NCBI RefSeq assembly: GCF_946221155.1
Contig: NZ_CAMIAN010000004.1
Location: 27,900 to 91,899 of the forward strand
Direction: 5' to 3'
Length of the DNA stretch: 64,000 bases
From: an uncultured Corynebacterium sp.
GTDB taxonomy: Bacteria > Actinomycetota > Actinomycetes > Mycobacteriales > Mycobacteriaceae
Made by a program: the position numbers and the translations under genes
The notes under the pieces: model-generated
What the model was told of the DNA's origin: nothing
The model's database searches: none
What the model saw: the letters and a program-made list of their open reading frames with translations, nothing else
Shown here: positions 34,179 through 42,103 of the stretch, in pieces
Position numbering within the stretch: position 1 is the first letter of the stretch
Layout of the letters: every line of letters begins with the position of its first letter

Positions 34179-34957
34179 TCCCAATCCCGCGGCCGCGGCT
34201 GGCCAAGCTCAAAGGTGGAGTTCCGTCGGGCGTCGCTCGGGCTGAAATTCACCGGCTGAGCCATCAGTGCGCGCACCGACTGCCGCAAAGGCATAAACAC
34301 GTTCTGCCTACCAGCCCAGACCACCACCAGGGCCACGACAGCCGCAAGGTGTACTAGCAGCAGCCATAGGGTGTTCAGGTTGCCTTGCTCCCCGATCAAG
34401 TCCACCACGATCTCCCGCGTTGCAAACCCCAGGCCGAAACCCCATAGCCCCAGGTAGATCGGCAACACTGCAGAGGCCACTTTCGGGCGCCAAGCCGCCC
34501 ACAGGAGCCCACCCGCCAGCGCGAAGCGCATCGTCGCCGCATCGGAGAGCAGGCGGAGTTGGGACGAATCGGCGTCCTCCCCGACGGGCGAACCAAACAA
34601 CAGCGACAAGCCCCACACAACATAAACCAGCGCCACGGCTACAAGGGCGAAACGGCCGAAAAGCAAAGGGAGTTGGCGGCGGCATAGGCCCACACTGATC
34701 TGTGGGTCGTGGTCCGCTTGCTCGAGAACTTGTGCGAGGAGAGCGGCCTTCCGGTCGTCGCTCGGCTCCGCCGCGGGTGACGCTTCCTCCGGGATGGCGG
34801 TGAGGTTCATCCGGCGGCCCAGAGCGGTGACGGTTGCATACCAGCGTTGACAGTCTTCGCAGGCGGCAAGGTGCGCGTCGACGAGGTCGTCGGATAACTC
34901 GGCGGTCTCGCCGTCGAGCCGGGCGGACATCGAAGTCCTGACCGCTTGACAGTCCAT
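34175..34957 (-). CDS. zf-HC2 (anti-sigma type) zinc-finger membrane protein
   Basis: The 260-residue protein begins MDCQAVRTSMSARLDGE and has the His-x3-Cys-x2-Cys element AHLAACEDC, the zinc-finger fold of anti-sigma factors such as RsrA and RskA. Five or six hydrophobic segments follow from residue 95. No sigma-factor gene is adjacent, so its partner, if any, is elsewhere. Similar orphan zinc-finger membrane proteins are found in mycobacteria. The coupling to pmt is convergent only. Confidence 0.75.
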   Translation of the reverse strand: MDCQAVRTSMSARLDGETAELSDDLVDAHLAACEDCQRWYATVTALGRRMNLTAIPEEASPAAEPSDDRKAALLAQVLEQADHDPQISVGLCRRQLPLLFGRFALVAVALVYVVWGLSLLFGSPVGEDADSSQLRLLSDAATMRFALAGGLLWAAWRPKVASAVLPIYLGLWGFGLGFATREIVVDLIGEQGNLNTLWLLLVHLAAVVALVVVWAGRQNVFMPLRQSVRALMAQPVNFSPSDARRNSTFELGQPRPRDWD

Positions 34958-34993
34958 GCGCTTGATCCCGCCTCTTGCGTGGTTGACTTAACT

Positions 34994-35416
34994 TCAGCCG
35001 AAGCGTGAGAGAGCCCTATCCAGGCTCGCGCGCCCCGCGCCGAAAACAACAATCATCATAAGCGAGACGACCAGGAGCAGCACAAACTCCATGCCCCCGT
35101 CGGCGACGTAGAAGCCGTCTGACCAGTGTACGAAGTACAGCACTAGCGCACTGTAGATGGCGAATAGTCCGGCCACGGCCGTGGTGAGCAGGCCCACGAT
35201 GAGCATCGCGCCGCCGAGCATTTCGAAGCTGGCGGCCGCCCAGGCGCTGACTTTCGGCTGCGGAATGTGCAGACGGTCAAAGGTGGCGATGGTACCGGTG
35301 ATACCGTTCATGCCGTCGATAAAGACCTTCTTCCAGCCGTGGGCGATGAAGATCACTCCGGTAACAAGGCGCAGAAACAGCAGAGCTGCGTCGCGCGCTG
35401 CAGGGTGGTTCAGCAT
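34994..35416 (-). CDS. DoxX-family membrane protein
   Basis: The 140-residue protein has four hydrophobic helices and the DoxX signature FLRLVTGVIFIAHGWKK at the N-terminus and FEMLGGAMLIVGLLT in the middle. In mycobacteria a DoxX protein forms a membrane oxidoreductase complex with SodA and SseA; no such partner is nearby here. It lies 15 nt after glpR on the same strand and may be the last gene of the galU-glp-rimJ-glpR transcript. Confidence 0.82.
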   Translation of the reverse strand: MLNHPAARDAALLFLRLVTGVIFIAHGWKKVFIDGMNGITGTIATFDRLHIPQPKVSAWAAASFEMLGGAMLIVGLLTTAVAGLFAIYSALVLYFVHWSDGFYVADGGMEFVLLLVVSLMMIVVFGAGRASLDRALSRFG

Positions 35417-35431
35417 GCGGGAGGTCTACTC

Positions 35432-36820
35432 CTAGACCGCGCGGATGCCGGAGCGCGGGTCGATGTATTCTTCGTCGGCGTCGGTGGCGGATGGTGCGTT
35501 CGTGTCGGGTCCCCCACCTGGCAGGTCGAAGAAGTCGCTGCCGTCGGCGTACTCCAGGTTGCTGAAGGCCGGATCGTTCTCGTCGGCCTCCAGGATCACG
35601 GCACCCGGGCGGATAAGGCGATCCGGCACACCCAGCTCGTCATCCTCCGTGTTGCGCACGCCCAGGCGGGCACGGCGCATACGTACCAGACGGCGGTGGC
35701 GCAGCTCGCGCTCCTCGATGGCCTGGCGGCGCAGCATTACCAGGTAGAAGGCGGTGAAGGCCACCATGGCTACGAAGGTCAGCCACACGCCATTGCCCAG
35801 GGCCAGGCTGGCGCCGAAGGTCAGGGCGCACAGAGCCAGCAGCACCAGCAGCACCTTCTTGCGGCGGTTCTGGCGCTCGCGGGCCAGGCGTGCAGAAGCC
35901 ACTGGGTCGTACACGCCACGGCCGCGGCGGGAGGCCAGGTACTTCAGGTCGGCCTCACTCAGCTCGTCGGACTCCTCAAGGATGTCCAGGCTCTTGCCTG
36001 CCGGCGCTGCATCGACGTGGTCTACCAGGTCTGGTGACGCCTTCACGTCCCCGCCGCGCATGTACTCAGTCGGGACTGCGGCGTATGCGGCTTGGCGGGC
36101 GCTCTGCTTTTTGCTCTTCTTTTCGGCCTGTTCTTCGGTCTGCCCAGTCTGACCATTGTCTGCGTTGTGCTCAGTGGAGTCGCTGGACTCAGTGAAGTCG
36201 CTGGATTCAGTGGTCTCAGTGGTCTCAGCGTCTTCTTCAGCGGCGTCGGCGTTCATCTGCGCCTTCTTCACCGGGGAGAACTCGCCGGTATCCATCTCAT
36301 CCTGAGCGGTGTAGCGCACTGCGCTGCCCGCCGATGCCGCCGCCACGACCTTCTCGGAGTTCTCGCTGGCGGCCTCAGCATTAGTCGCACCCTCCGCCTG
36401 GGTGTCAGCAGCCTTCGCGTCAACAACCTCACCGTCAACAACCTCACCGTCGACGACTTCAGCGTCTACTACGTCTTCGCTCTCGCTGTCCTCGCTACGC
36501 TCATTGTCCTTGGTGGACATCAGTGCACGCAGCCCACGCGCCTTGCCCGACTTCGCGCCGGCTGCAGAGTCTTCGTCCTCCAGCAGAACGTACTCCGGCT
36601 CAGCGTCGACCAGCTCCAGCTCCTCGTCGTCGGAGGACATGTACAGTCCTTCGGCTGGCTTGAGCTTGCGCTTCGCCTTCAGCGTGCTGCCGCCCCTGTG
36701 CAACACGCGGGTCTCGCTCAGTGCCTGGGCAGTCCGTCGCACTGGTTTTTGGTTGCGCAGCAGAAGCGGCGCCAGCAGCACCAACCAGACGGCGGCAATG
36801 AGCAAAAGGGAGCCGGACAC
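35432..36820 (-). CDS. glpR: GlpR-like membrane receptor of the gephyrin-like division protein Glp
   Basis: This 462-residue protein matches, by position and layout, the Rv0996/GlpR family. It has an N-terminal helix starting at residue 1 (GSLLLIAAVWLVLLAPLLL), a long acidic disordered region (about 50-290), a helical hairpin near 345-395 (VLLVLLALCALTFGASLALG and a second), and a conserved C-terminal tail ending YIDPRSGIRAV. GlpR anchors Glp at the corynebacterial septum and pole. I place the start at GTG 36820, with AGGAG upstream, because it opens directly into the first helix. The acidic segment contains a near-exact VDAEVVDGEV-type repeat. Confidence 0.78.
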   Translation of the reverse strand: MSGSLLLIAAVWLVLLAPLLLRNQKPVRRTAQALSETRVLHRGGSTLKAKRKLKPAEGLYMSSDDEELELVDAEPEYVLLEDEDSAAGAKSGKARGLRALMSTKDNERSEDSESEDVVDAEVVDGEVVDGEVVDAKAADTQAEGATNAEAASENSEKVVAAASAGSAVRYTAQDEMDTGEFSPVKKAQMNADAAEEDAETTETTESSDFTESSDSTEHNADNGQTGQTEEQAEKKSKKQSARQAAYAAVPTEYMRGGDVKASPDLVDHVDAAPAGKSLDILEESDELSEADLKYLASRRGRGVYDPVASARLARERQNRRKKVLLVLLALCALTFGASLALGNGVWLTFVAMVAFTAFYLVMLRRQAIEERELRHRRLVRMRRARLGVRNTEDDELGVPDRLIRPGAVILEADENDPAFSNLEYADGSDFFDLPGGGPDTNAPSATDADEEYIDPRSGIRAV

Positions 36821-36929
36821 GTGTATCAGTTCTCCTCGAAGTTTGTGAAGTGTATGCGGGCAGCGTGAGTAGTCAAGTGCTTGCCACGCTACCCGCGTGA
36901 CCCCTATATCCGCGCTCGCCACGCCGAGG

Positions 36930-37643
36930 CTAGTTTCGGTTCACAGCCAGCCCCAAGATTCCCTGGTTTACCAGCCTACGCACCACCCCGTCCGGCGCCG
37001 TTTCCTCCTGCGTCTGCGCCACCAGCAGGTGGTCCCGCCATTCGCCATTGATGTGCAGGTTTCTCTGCAGCTGCCCTTCTATACGGAAGCCAGTCTTCTC
37101 TAGCACCTTTCTGGACGCCACGTTCTCCGGCATGACCGTAGCCTCTATCCGGTGCAGCCCCACTACCTGCATCCCCAGGTCCACTCCCAGCGCTACCGCC
37201 GCGGTGGCCACGCCACGGCCTTGGAACCGCGAATGCACCCAGTAGCCGATCCAAGCGCTCGAGACCGTTCCGTACTGGATATTGCCGATCGTCAGCTGCC
37301 CCGCGAACGTTCCATCAATGTCGATGATCATCGGCACCAGCAGCCGGTCGGCAGACAGAACCTGCAGGTTGTGGAAGGTCTGCCGCCATGCTTGCGGGGT
37401 GTGCGCTGCCACCCAGTCACCTTGCACGGTCGGCTCAAAGGGCTGCAGTAGTTTCTGATCTTCAATCCGCGCTGCGCTCCACTGCTCCCCGTCGGTCGCG
37501 CGCACGGGACGCAGAGCTACTGGCAAGGCGGCCGTTGGGGCGTCACTAAGACCTTCGTACATGTGCCCACGACTTAAAACGGTGCGCGTGTGTTGCTCGG
37601 GCACCGCAGCGGGGGCGAAGGCAGCGCGCAGTCGGTGAAGCAC
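36930..37643 (-). CDS. rimJ: RimJ-like GNAT N-acetyltransferase
   Basis: The 237-residue protein has the GNAT fold: RPVRATDGEQWSAARIED at the first strand, the acetyl-CoA loop RFQGRGVATAAVALG and the final VMPENVASRKVLEKTGF motif typical of RimJ/RimL enzymes. An N-terminal extension of about 40 residues precedes it. The substrate is probably a protein N-terminus, but its true target is unknown. It lies between glp and glpR in the same order as Mtb Rv0994-Rv0995-Rv0996. Its GTG start is 7 nt after the glp stop. Confidence 0.85.
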   Translation of the reverse strand: MLHRLRAAFAPAAVPEQHTRTVLSRGHMYEGLSDAPTAALPVALRPVRATDGEQWSAARIEDQKLLQPFEPTVQGDWVAAHTPQAWRQTFHNLQVLSADRLLVPMIIDIDGTFAGQLTIGNIQYGTVSSAWIGYWVHSRFQGRGVATAAVALGVDLGMQVVGLHRIEATVMPENVASRKVLEKTGFRIEGQLQRNLHINGEWRDHLLVAQTQEETAPDGVVRRLVNQGILGLAVNRN

Positions 37644-37650
37644 GAGCGGA

Positions 37651-38952
37651 CTAGTCCTTGTTGCTGAGGAAGAGCACGTCCACGACCTGCCCCGGCGCCA
37701 CGTCCGTCACGTCGGACGGCACCACGATCAGGCAGTTGGCCTGCCCATGGCTACCCAACAGGTGGGTCGGCTCGCCGCCGTTCACAGCACCCAGGGGGTC
37801 CACCAGAAACTCGCGGGTCTCCCGGTCGCGCATCAGTTGGCCGCGGATAAAGCCCCGGCGCCCAGGGGCAGAGGCGATACCGGCGATCGTGCGGGCGGGC
37901 ACCACGCGGCGAGTGGCCTGGCGGCGACCACGGATCAGCTGCACCAGGGGGCGCACCATGACTTCAAAAGAAACCAGGGCGGCGGAGGGGTTGGCCGGAA
38001 GTAGGAAGGTTGGCACCTTGTCCTGCCCCAACGTGCCGAAGCCCATGACGGAGCCGGGATGCATGGCGATGCGTTGGATGTCCATCTCCCCCATCTCGGA
38101 GAGGATTTCCCGCAGTTCGTCGCTGGCCGCGCCGCCTACCGCTCCGGAGATCACCACAATCTCGGAGCGCAGCAGCTGGCTTTCCAGCACCTCGCGCATC
38201 TTGCGTGGCTCGCCGCTGAGGATGCCCACGCGGTGCACGTCCGCGCCGGCCTCGCGGGCGGCGGCGGCCAGTGCGTAAGAGTTCACGTCATAAACCTGGC
38301 CCACCGCCGGATCGCGGTCGATGTCTAGCAACTCACGGCCGAAGGAAAGCACCGATAGGCGCGGGCGTGGGTAGACCAGCACCTTTGACCGTCCCACAGC
38401 AGCGAGCAGTCCTACCTGTGCGGCACCGATGACGGCGCCTTCCTCCACAACCACATCGCCGGGCTGCACGTCGGAGCCCTTCCGGTGCACGAACTCGCCG
38501 GAAGCGATGGCCTCCAGCGGGCGAATCTTGCGGCCTTCCTTTTCCACCCAGTCCAGCGGCAGTACGGAATCCGCCAGTGTCGGCAGTGGTGCGCCCATCT
38601 CCACGCGCACTGCCTGTCGTGGCTGCAAACGAATTGGGCGCAGGGAGCCGGCGGTCACATCGCCGACGATCGGCAAGGTTTCCTTCACGCCACTGGTGTT
38701 TTCCGCGACTGAGGCGCCCTCTTGGTCGCGCTCTGGGTCTCCTCCCCGAGCTGCTGCCAGTGCTTGACGGATGTCCACGCTACGCACGGCGTAGCCATCG
38801 ATGGCAGCTTGGTCGAATCCGGGCAACGGTTCTGTCCCCTCGACCCTTTCGGCGCAGCGCAGCCCCAGGGTCTCGGTGATGGCGATGCGCACTGGCTCAG
38901 GGGTCACCGCCGCAGAGGTGATGATTGCCAGCTGTTCTTCGACCGATCGCAT
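37651..38952 (-). CDS. glp: Gephyrin-like division protein Glp (MoeA homologue)
   Basis: The 433-residue protein has the MoeA fold (LPGFDQAAIDGYAVRSVD, PRLSVLSFGRELLD) and would ordinarily be annotated molybdopterin molybdenumtransferase. Two MoeA active-site elements are altered: the SGG(V)SxG(xx)D loop reads VISGAVGGAASDELRE, and the PGNP element reads LLPANPSAA. The gene sits in galU-glp-rimJ-glpR order. In C. glutamicum the MoeA-like protein at this locus was shown to bind FtsZ and to act in division, not only in cofactor synthesis. I therefore favour the division role. ATG 38952. Confidence 0.78.
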   Translation of the reverse strand: MRSVEEQLAIITSAAVTPEPVRIAITETLGLRCAERVEGTEPLPGFDQAAIDGYAVRSVDIRQALAAARGGDPERDQEGASVAENTSGVKETLPIVGDVTAGSLRPIRLQPRQAVRVEMGAPLPTLADSVLPLDWVEKEGRKIRPLEAIASGEFVHRKGSDVQPGDVVVEEGAVIGAAQVGLLAAVGRSKVLVYPRPRLSVLSFGRELLDIDRDPAVGQVYDVNSYALAAAAREAGADVHRVGILSGEPRKMREVLESQLLRSEIVVISGAVGGAASDELREILSEMGEMDIQRIAMHPGSVMGFGTLGQDKVPTFLLPANPSAALVSFEVMVRPLVQLIRGRRQATRRVVPARTIAGIASAPGRRGFIRGQLMRDRETREFLVDPLGAVNGGEPTHLLGSHGQANCLIVVPSDVTDVAPGQVVDVLFLSNKD

Positions 38953-38961
38953 GTGTTATCC

Positions 38962-39885
38962 CTAGTTTTCGTTTTCCTGGTCCAGGCGCTCACGCAGCCA
39001 GTTCTTAAAGCTGGGGCCGTATGTCCCGTCCTGGAGCGCGAAGTCGACGCAAGCCCGAATGTACCCACCCGGGTTGCCTAGGTCATGGCGCAGGCCATGG
39101 TGAACGATGATGTGCACGGGGTGCCCCTCGGTAATCATCAGCTCGATCGCATCGGTGATCTGGATTTCCCCGCCCTTGCCAGGCTTCGTGCGACGCAGTG
39201 CGTCGAATACCTGCCGGTCCAGCAGGTAGCGCCCGGTGGCTACAAAGTTTGAAGGAGCGTCTTCCACAGCTGGCTTTTCCACCATGCCCTTGACGATTTT
39301 CACGTCGGCGTGGTCTGCCTCGTCGATCTCGAAGACTCCGTAGCTACTCGTCTCCTCGCGTGGCACTTCAAAGGCGCATAGTACGGATCCGCCGTACTGC
39401 TTACGCACAGCCAGCATCTTCTCCATCACGCCCATCGGCAGCACCAGGTCGTCCGGCAGCATGACAGCAAAGCAGTCCTCGTCGTCATCCAGAACCTGCT
39501 CAGCCAGCCCGATAGCGTGCCCCAAGCCTAGCGGCTTTTCCTGCTCCACAGCCACTACGTCAATCAGCCCGTCGGTGGCGCGCACCTTATTCAGCTGGTC
39601 GGTCTTGCCGCGCTGCTCTAGCGTGCGCTCCAGTTCCTCGTCGGTATCAAAGTGCCCCAGCACTCCGCTCTTCTTCGGAGCCGTCACAATGGCCAGTCGG
39701 TCTGCACCCGCATCAGCGGCTTCCTTCGCGATCAGTTCGATCCCGGGCGTATCCACGACGGGCAGCAGTTCCTTGGGAACGGTCTTGGTGGCGGGCAAAA
39801 AGCGGGTTCCAAGCCCGGCAGCCGGAACCACGACGGTACGCAGTGCGGCTTGCTCGGACGTGGAGATCGTAGGGCTAGAAGTCAT
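38962..39885 (-). CDS. galU: UTP-glucose-1-phosphate uridylyltransferase
   Basis: GalU makes UDP-glucose for trehalose, glycogen and cell-wall glycans. The 307-residue product shows VVVPAAGLGTRFLPATKTVPKE (nucleotide binding, Arg and Lys), the VVDTPGIELIAKEA loop, AVMLPDDLVL and the C-terminal GNPGGYIRACVDFAL. I chose ATG 39885; TACTAT at 39892-39897 on the minus strand lies 6 nt upstream, so the mRNA is probably leaderless. It heads the galU-glp-rimJ-glpR group. Confidence 0.95.
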   Translation of the reverse strand: MTSSPTISTSEQAALRTVVVPAAGLGTRFLPATKTVPKELLPVVDTPGIELIAKEAADAGADRLAIVTAPKKSGVLGHFDTDEELERTLEQRGKTDQLNKVRATDGLIDVVAVEQEKPLGLGHAIGLAEQVLDDDEDCFAVMLPDDLVLPMGVMEKMLAVRKQYGGSVLCAFEVPREETSSYGVFEIDEADHADVKIVKGMVEKPAVEDAPSNFVATGRYLLDRQVFDALRRTKPGKGGEIQITDAIELMITEGHPVHIIVHHGLRHDLGNPGGYIRACVDFALQDGTYGPSFKNWLRERLDQENEN

Positions 39886-40006
39886 GCCGGAATAGTAGCG
39901 CTTCAAGCTCTGGTTTTCGTGCTCTACACACCGCTAAAGGAGAGTTTTCTTGCCTGCTATCTTCCCCCACCTCACATGCACTGCCCCTACAGTAGGCTTT
40001 TGGGCG

Positions 40007-40621
40007 ATGACCACCATTGCTGAAATCAAGAAGCACGCCCGGGCACAGGTGCGAGCCGCCCGGACCCGCCGCGTCGACGAACGCCCCTCCCGCGACCGGA
40101 ACATCCAGGCTCACCTCTTGGATGCTCTCGCGAAACTTCCCTGCGCGCCTTCTACCATCGGCGCCTATGTTCCCCTCCCGAATGAGCCCGGCGGCGCGGA
40201 CCTTCCCGATGTCTTGGCGCGAACCGAAGCGCGGGTGTTGCTTCCTCGTGTTGTTCGTGGTGACGCCCCCAGCCTCGATTGGATCGAGTATCAGCCGGAC
40301 AACCCGAACCTCGCCGCAGGAACGTGGGGAATACTCGAGCCGGTGGGCGAGCCAGTGGGCAAATCGGCAGGTAGCGTAGTTCACACCTTTCCGACATGCG
40401 TAGATGTAATAGTTACCCCTGCTCTGTCGATTGATTATCATGGGATACGGCTCGGACAGGGCGGTGGTTTCTATGATCGAACTCTTGCCAATCGCCCATC
40501 GCACGTGAAAGTGTGGGCATTGGTGGACCACGAAGAATTCACCCGCGACGTTCCCTGCCAAGACCACGATCTGGTCGTAGACGCTGTGGTCAACGATCTC
40601 GGATACTTTCCCATTTTCTAA
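40007..40621 (+). CDS. 5-formyltetrahydrofolate cyclo-ligase
   Basis: The enzyme converts 5-formyl-THF to 5,10-methenyl-THF with ATP. The 204-residue protein has the family core: GAYVPLPNEPG in the middle, LLPRVVRGDAP, and VTPALSIDYHGIRLGQGGGFYDRTL at the C-terminal half (the Gly-rich ATP site). The gene is divergent from galU, as in mycobacteria (Rv0992c and galU). ATG 40007 follows TAGGCT by 8 nt, so it is likely leaderless. Confidence 0.92.
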   Translation: MTTIAEIKKHARAQVRAARTRRVDERPSRDRNIQAHLLDALAKLPCAPSTIGAYVPLPNEPGGADLPDVLARTEARVLLPRVVRGDAPSLDWIEYQPDNPNLAAGTWGILEPVGEPVGKSAGSVVHTFPTCVDVIVTPALSIDYHGIRLGQGGGFYDRTLANRPSHVKVWALVDHEEFTRDVPCQDHDLVVDAVVNDLGYFPIF

Positions 40622-40671
40622 TTGCTTTACAGGTCTACGCTAGGTCGTGGACAAGAAAGGTCTTTTGCACC

Positions 40672-41106
40672 ATGTTTGAGGGTTTTAAGAAGTTCATCAT
40701 GCGCGGCAACGTCATGGAACTTGCCGTGGCCGTCATCATCGGCGGTGCCTTCACCGCCATCGTGACCGCTTTCACCAGCGGCATCGTCGAGCCCCTCCTG
40801 GCCGCAGTGGGTGGCTCCCCCGAGTTCGGCCTGGGCTTCCACCTCCGCGAGGGTAACGACGCTACGTTCGTTGACATCGGAGCTGTCCTGACCGCCGCCG
40901 TTAACTTCCTGATCATCGCTGCCGTCATCTACTTCATCATGATCATGCCGATGAACAAGCTGGCTGAGCTGAACGCTCGCCGCAAGGGCATCGAGCCGGA
41001 GGAGGCTGCAGCTACTGAGACCGAGCTGCTGGCCGAGATCCGCGACCTGCTGGTGGAGCAGCGTGGCGGCGAGGCAGAGCCGACCGGCAAGCACGCAGAA
41101 AACTAA
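40672..41106 (+). CDS. mscL: Large-conductance mechanosensitive channel
   Basis: MscL opens under membrane tension and releases solutes during osmotic downshock. The 144-residue protein begins MFEGFKKFIMRGNVMELAVA, the N-terminal amphipathic helix and pore-lining TM1, then a periplasmic loop, TM2 (VNFLIIAAVIYFIMIMPMN) and a cytoplasmic helix (TELLAEIRDLL). The length is normal. In corynebacteria it also contributes to glutamate and betaine efflux. AAAGG lies upstream of ATG 40672. Confidence 0.95.
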   Translation: MFEGFKKFIMRGNVMELAVAVIIGGAFTAIVTAFTSGIVEPLLAAVGGSPEFGLGFHLREGNDATFVDIGAVLTAAVNFLIIAAVIYFIMIMPMNKLAELNARRKGIEPEEAAATETELLAEIRDLLVEQRGGEAEPTGKHAEN

Positions 41107-41121
41107 CGTGCCCCAGCCCCG

Positions 41122-41355
41122 CTAACCCCAGTGCGGCGGGCGCTGTTCCTCTAGGAAGCGGCGCGTCTGCTCCGCAGAAGGGCGATCATCTCCCCACTCA
41201 TCCCGTGAAGGGCTTGAGTGGGGTTTTGTTTTATCGGAGACGATGGCGTCAATAAAAGAAGAACCCGAACCCCCAGCCTGGCCGACCTTGCCTACTTTGC
41301 CGTAGAACCTGCGACGACGGCCCGGCTGGTTGCTTCCTGAATGGCCAGCGCTCAC
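41122..41355 (-). CDS. Small conserved-looking protein downstream of mog
   Basis: The predicted 77-residue protein is basic and Gly/Ser-rich in its first half and ends DRPSAEQTRRFLEEQRPPHWG. I do not recognise a domain. It starts with GTG 10 nt after the mog stop, uses codons like its neighbours, and ends 15 nt from convergent mscL. A copy of the window-wide repeat lies inside it at 41245. It is probably a real gene in the mog operon, but could be a chance frame. Confidence 0.55.
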   Translation of the reverse strand: MSAGHSGSNQPGRRRRFYGKVGKVGQAGGSGSSFIDAIVSDKTKPHSSPSRDEWGDDRPSAEQTRRFLEEQRPPHWG

Positions 41356-41365
41356 TCTATGCCCG

Positions 41366-42019
41366 CTATGCTCGGTTGGTCATGTCGCTGACAACGTGGC
41401 GCACCAGGGGACCAAGAGTGGCCATGCCGTCGCGGATCGCACCACGGGACCCGGCGATGTTAACCACCACAGTCGAACCGGAGATACCAGCTACGCCGCG
41501 AGACAGGCCCGCGTCCAGAGAGTTAGCCGCCAAGCCGGAGGCGCGCAGGGCTTCAGCGATGCCCGGGACCTTGCGATCCAGCTCAGCGCGAGTGGCCTCT
41601 GGGGTTTTATCGCGCGGGCCGGTGCCAGTGCCACCGATCGTGACGACGAGATCGGCACCACCGACCACAGCGGTCTGGATCACCTTGCGGATTGCGGACT
41701 TGCGAGACTCGACGTTGAGCACGGCATCGACGAGGAAGCCTTCCTCCGCCAGCAGCTCCGCGACCAGTTCACCGTTCTTGGCCTTTTCCTCTGGGAAGTC
41801 GGTGACCAGCACAACCATGGCCCGCAGAGGAGGCTCGTTACTGAGCTGTTCGCGGCTACGCTCCTGGGCATCCAGGGAGTGGAACAGCGAGTCATCTGGC
41901 TCTGGGATTTCCTCTGCCAGACGGTCCACCTGTGCGTGATCGACGGAAGTCATGGCCATAACTTCGCTGATGTCCGCGTTGATGTCCGCAGACCCTTCTT
42001 TAGCCTTCCGAGCTGGCAC
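41366..42019 (-). CDS. mog: MoaB/Mog-like molybdopterin adenylyltransferase family protein
   Basis: The 217-residue protein has a MoaB/Mog domain from about residue 65 (MVVLVTDFPEEKAKNGE, LVVTIGGTGTGPRDKTPEAT with the GGTG nucleotide site, and GISGSTVVVNIAGS). The 60-residue acidic N-terminus is extra. It corresponds by position to Mtb MoaB2 (Rv0984), next to pepD and mscL. GTG 42019 has a perfect AGGAGG 7 nt upstream. Whether it still serves molybdenum cofactor synthesis is uncertain. Confidence 0.87.
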   Translation of the reverse strand: MPARKAKEGSADINADISEVMAMTSVDHAQVDRLAEEIPEPDDSLFHSLDAQERSREQLSNEPPLRAMVVLVTDFPEEKAKNGELVAELLAEEGFLVDAVLNVESRKSAIRKVIQTAVVGGADLVVTIGGTGTGPRDKTPEATRAELDRKVPGIAEALRASGLAANSLDAGLSRGVAGISGSTVVVNIAGSRGAIRDGMATLGPLVRHVVSDMTNRA

Positions 42020-42060
42020 GGCGTTCCTCCTGAATCGATAAATGGATGTAACTAATAAAG

Positions 42061-42098
42061 TATCCCGTTCGCCCTCGGCTGTACAGGCGAACGGGATA
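42061..42098 (-). terminator. Strong hairpin between htrA and mog
   Basis: TATCCCGTTCGCC (42061-42073) and GGCGAACGGGATA (42086-42098) are perfect 13-bp inverted copies with a 12-nt loop, just after the minus-strand htrA stop. On the minus strand it is followed by ACTTTATTAG. It is the strongest stem in the window and probably terminates htrA. Confidence 0.7.
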
Positions 42099-42103
42099 GG
42101 GGT

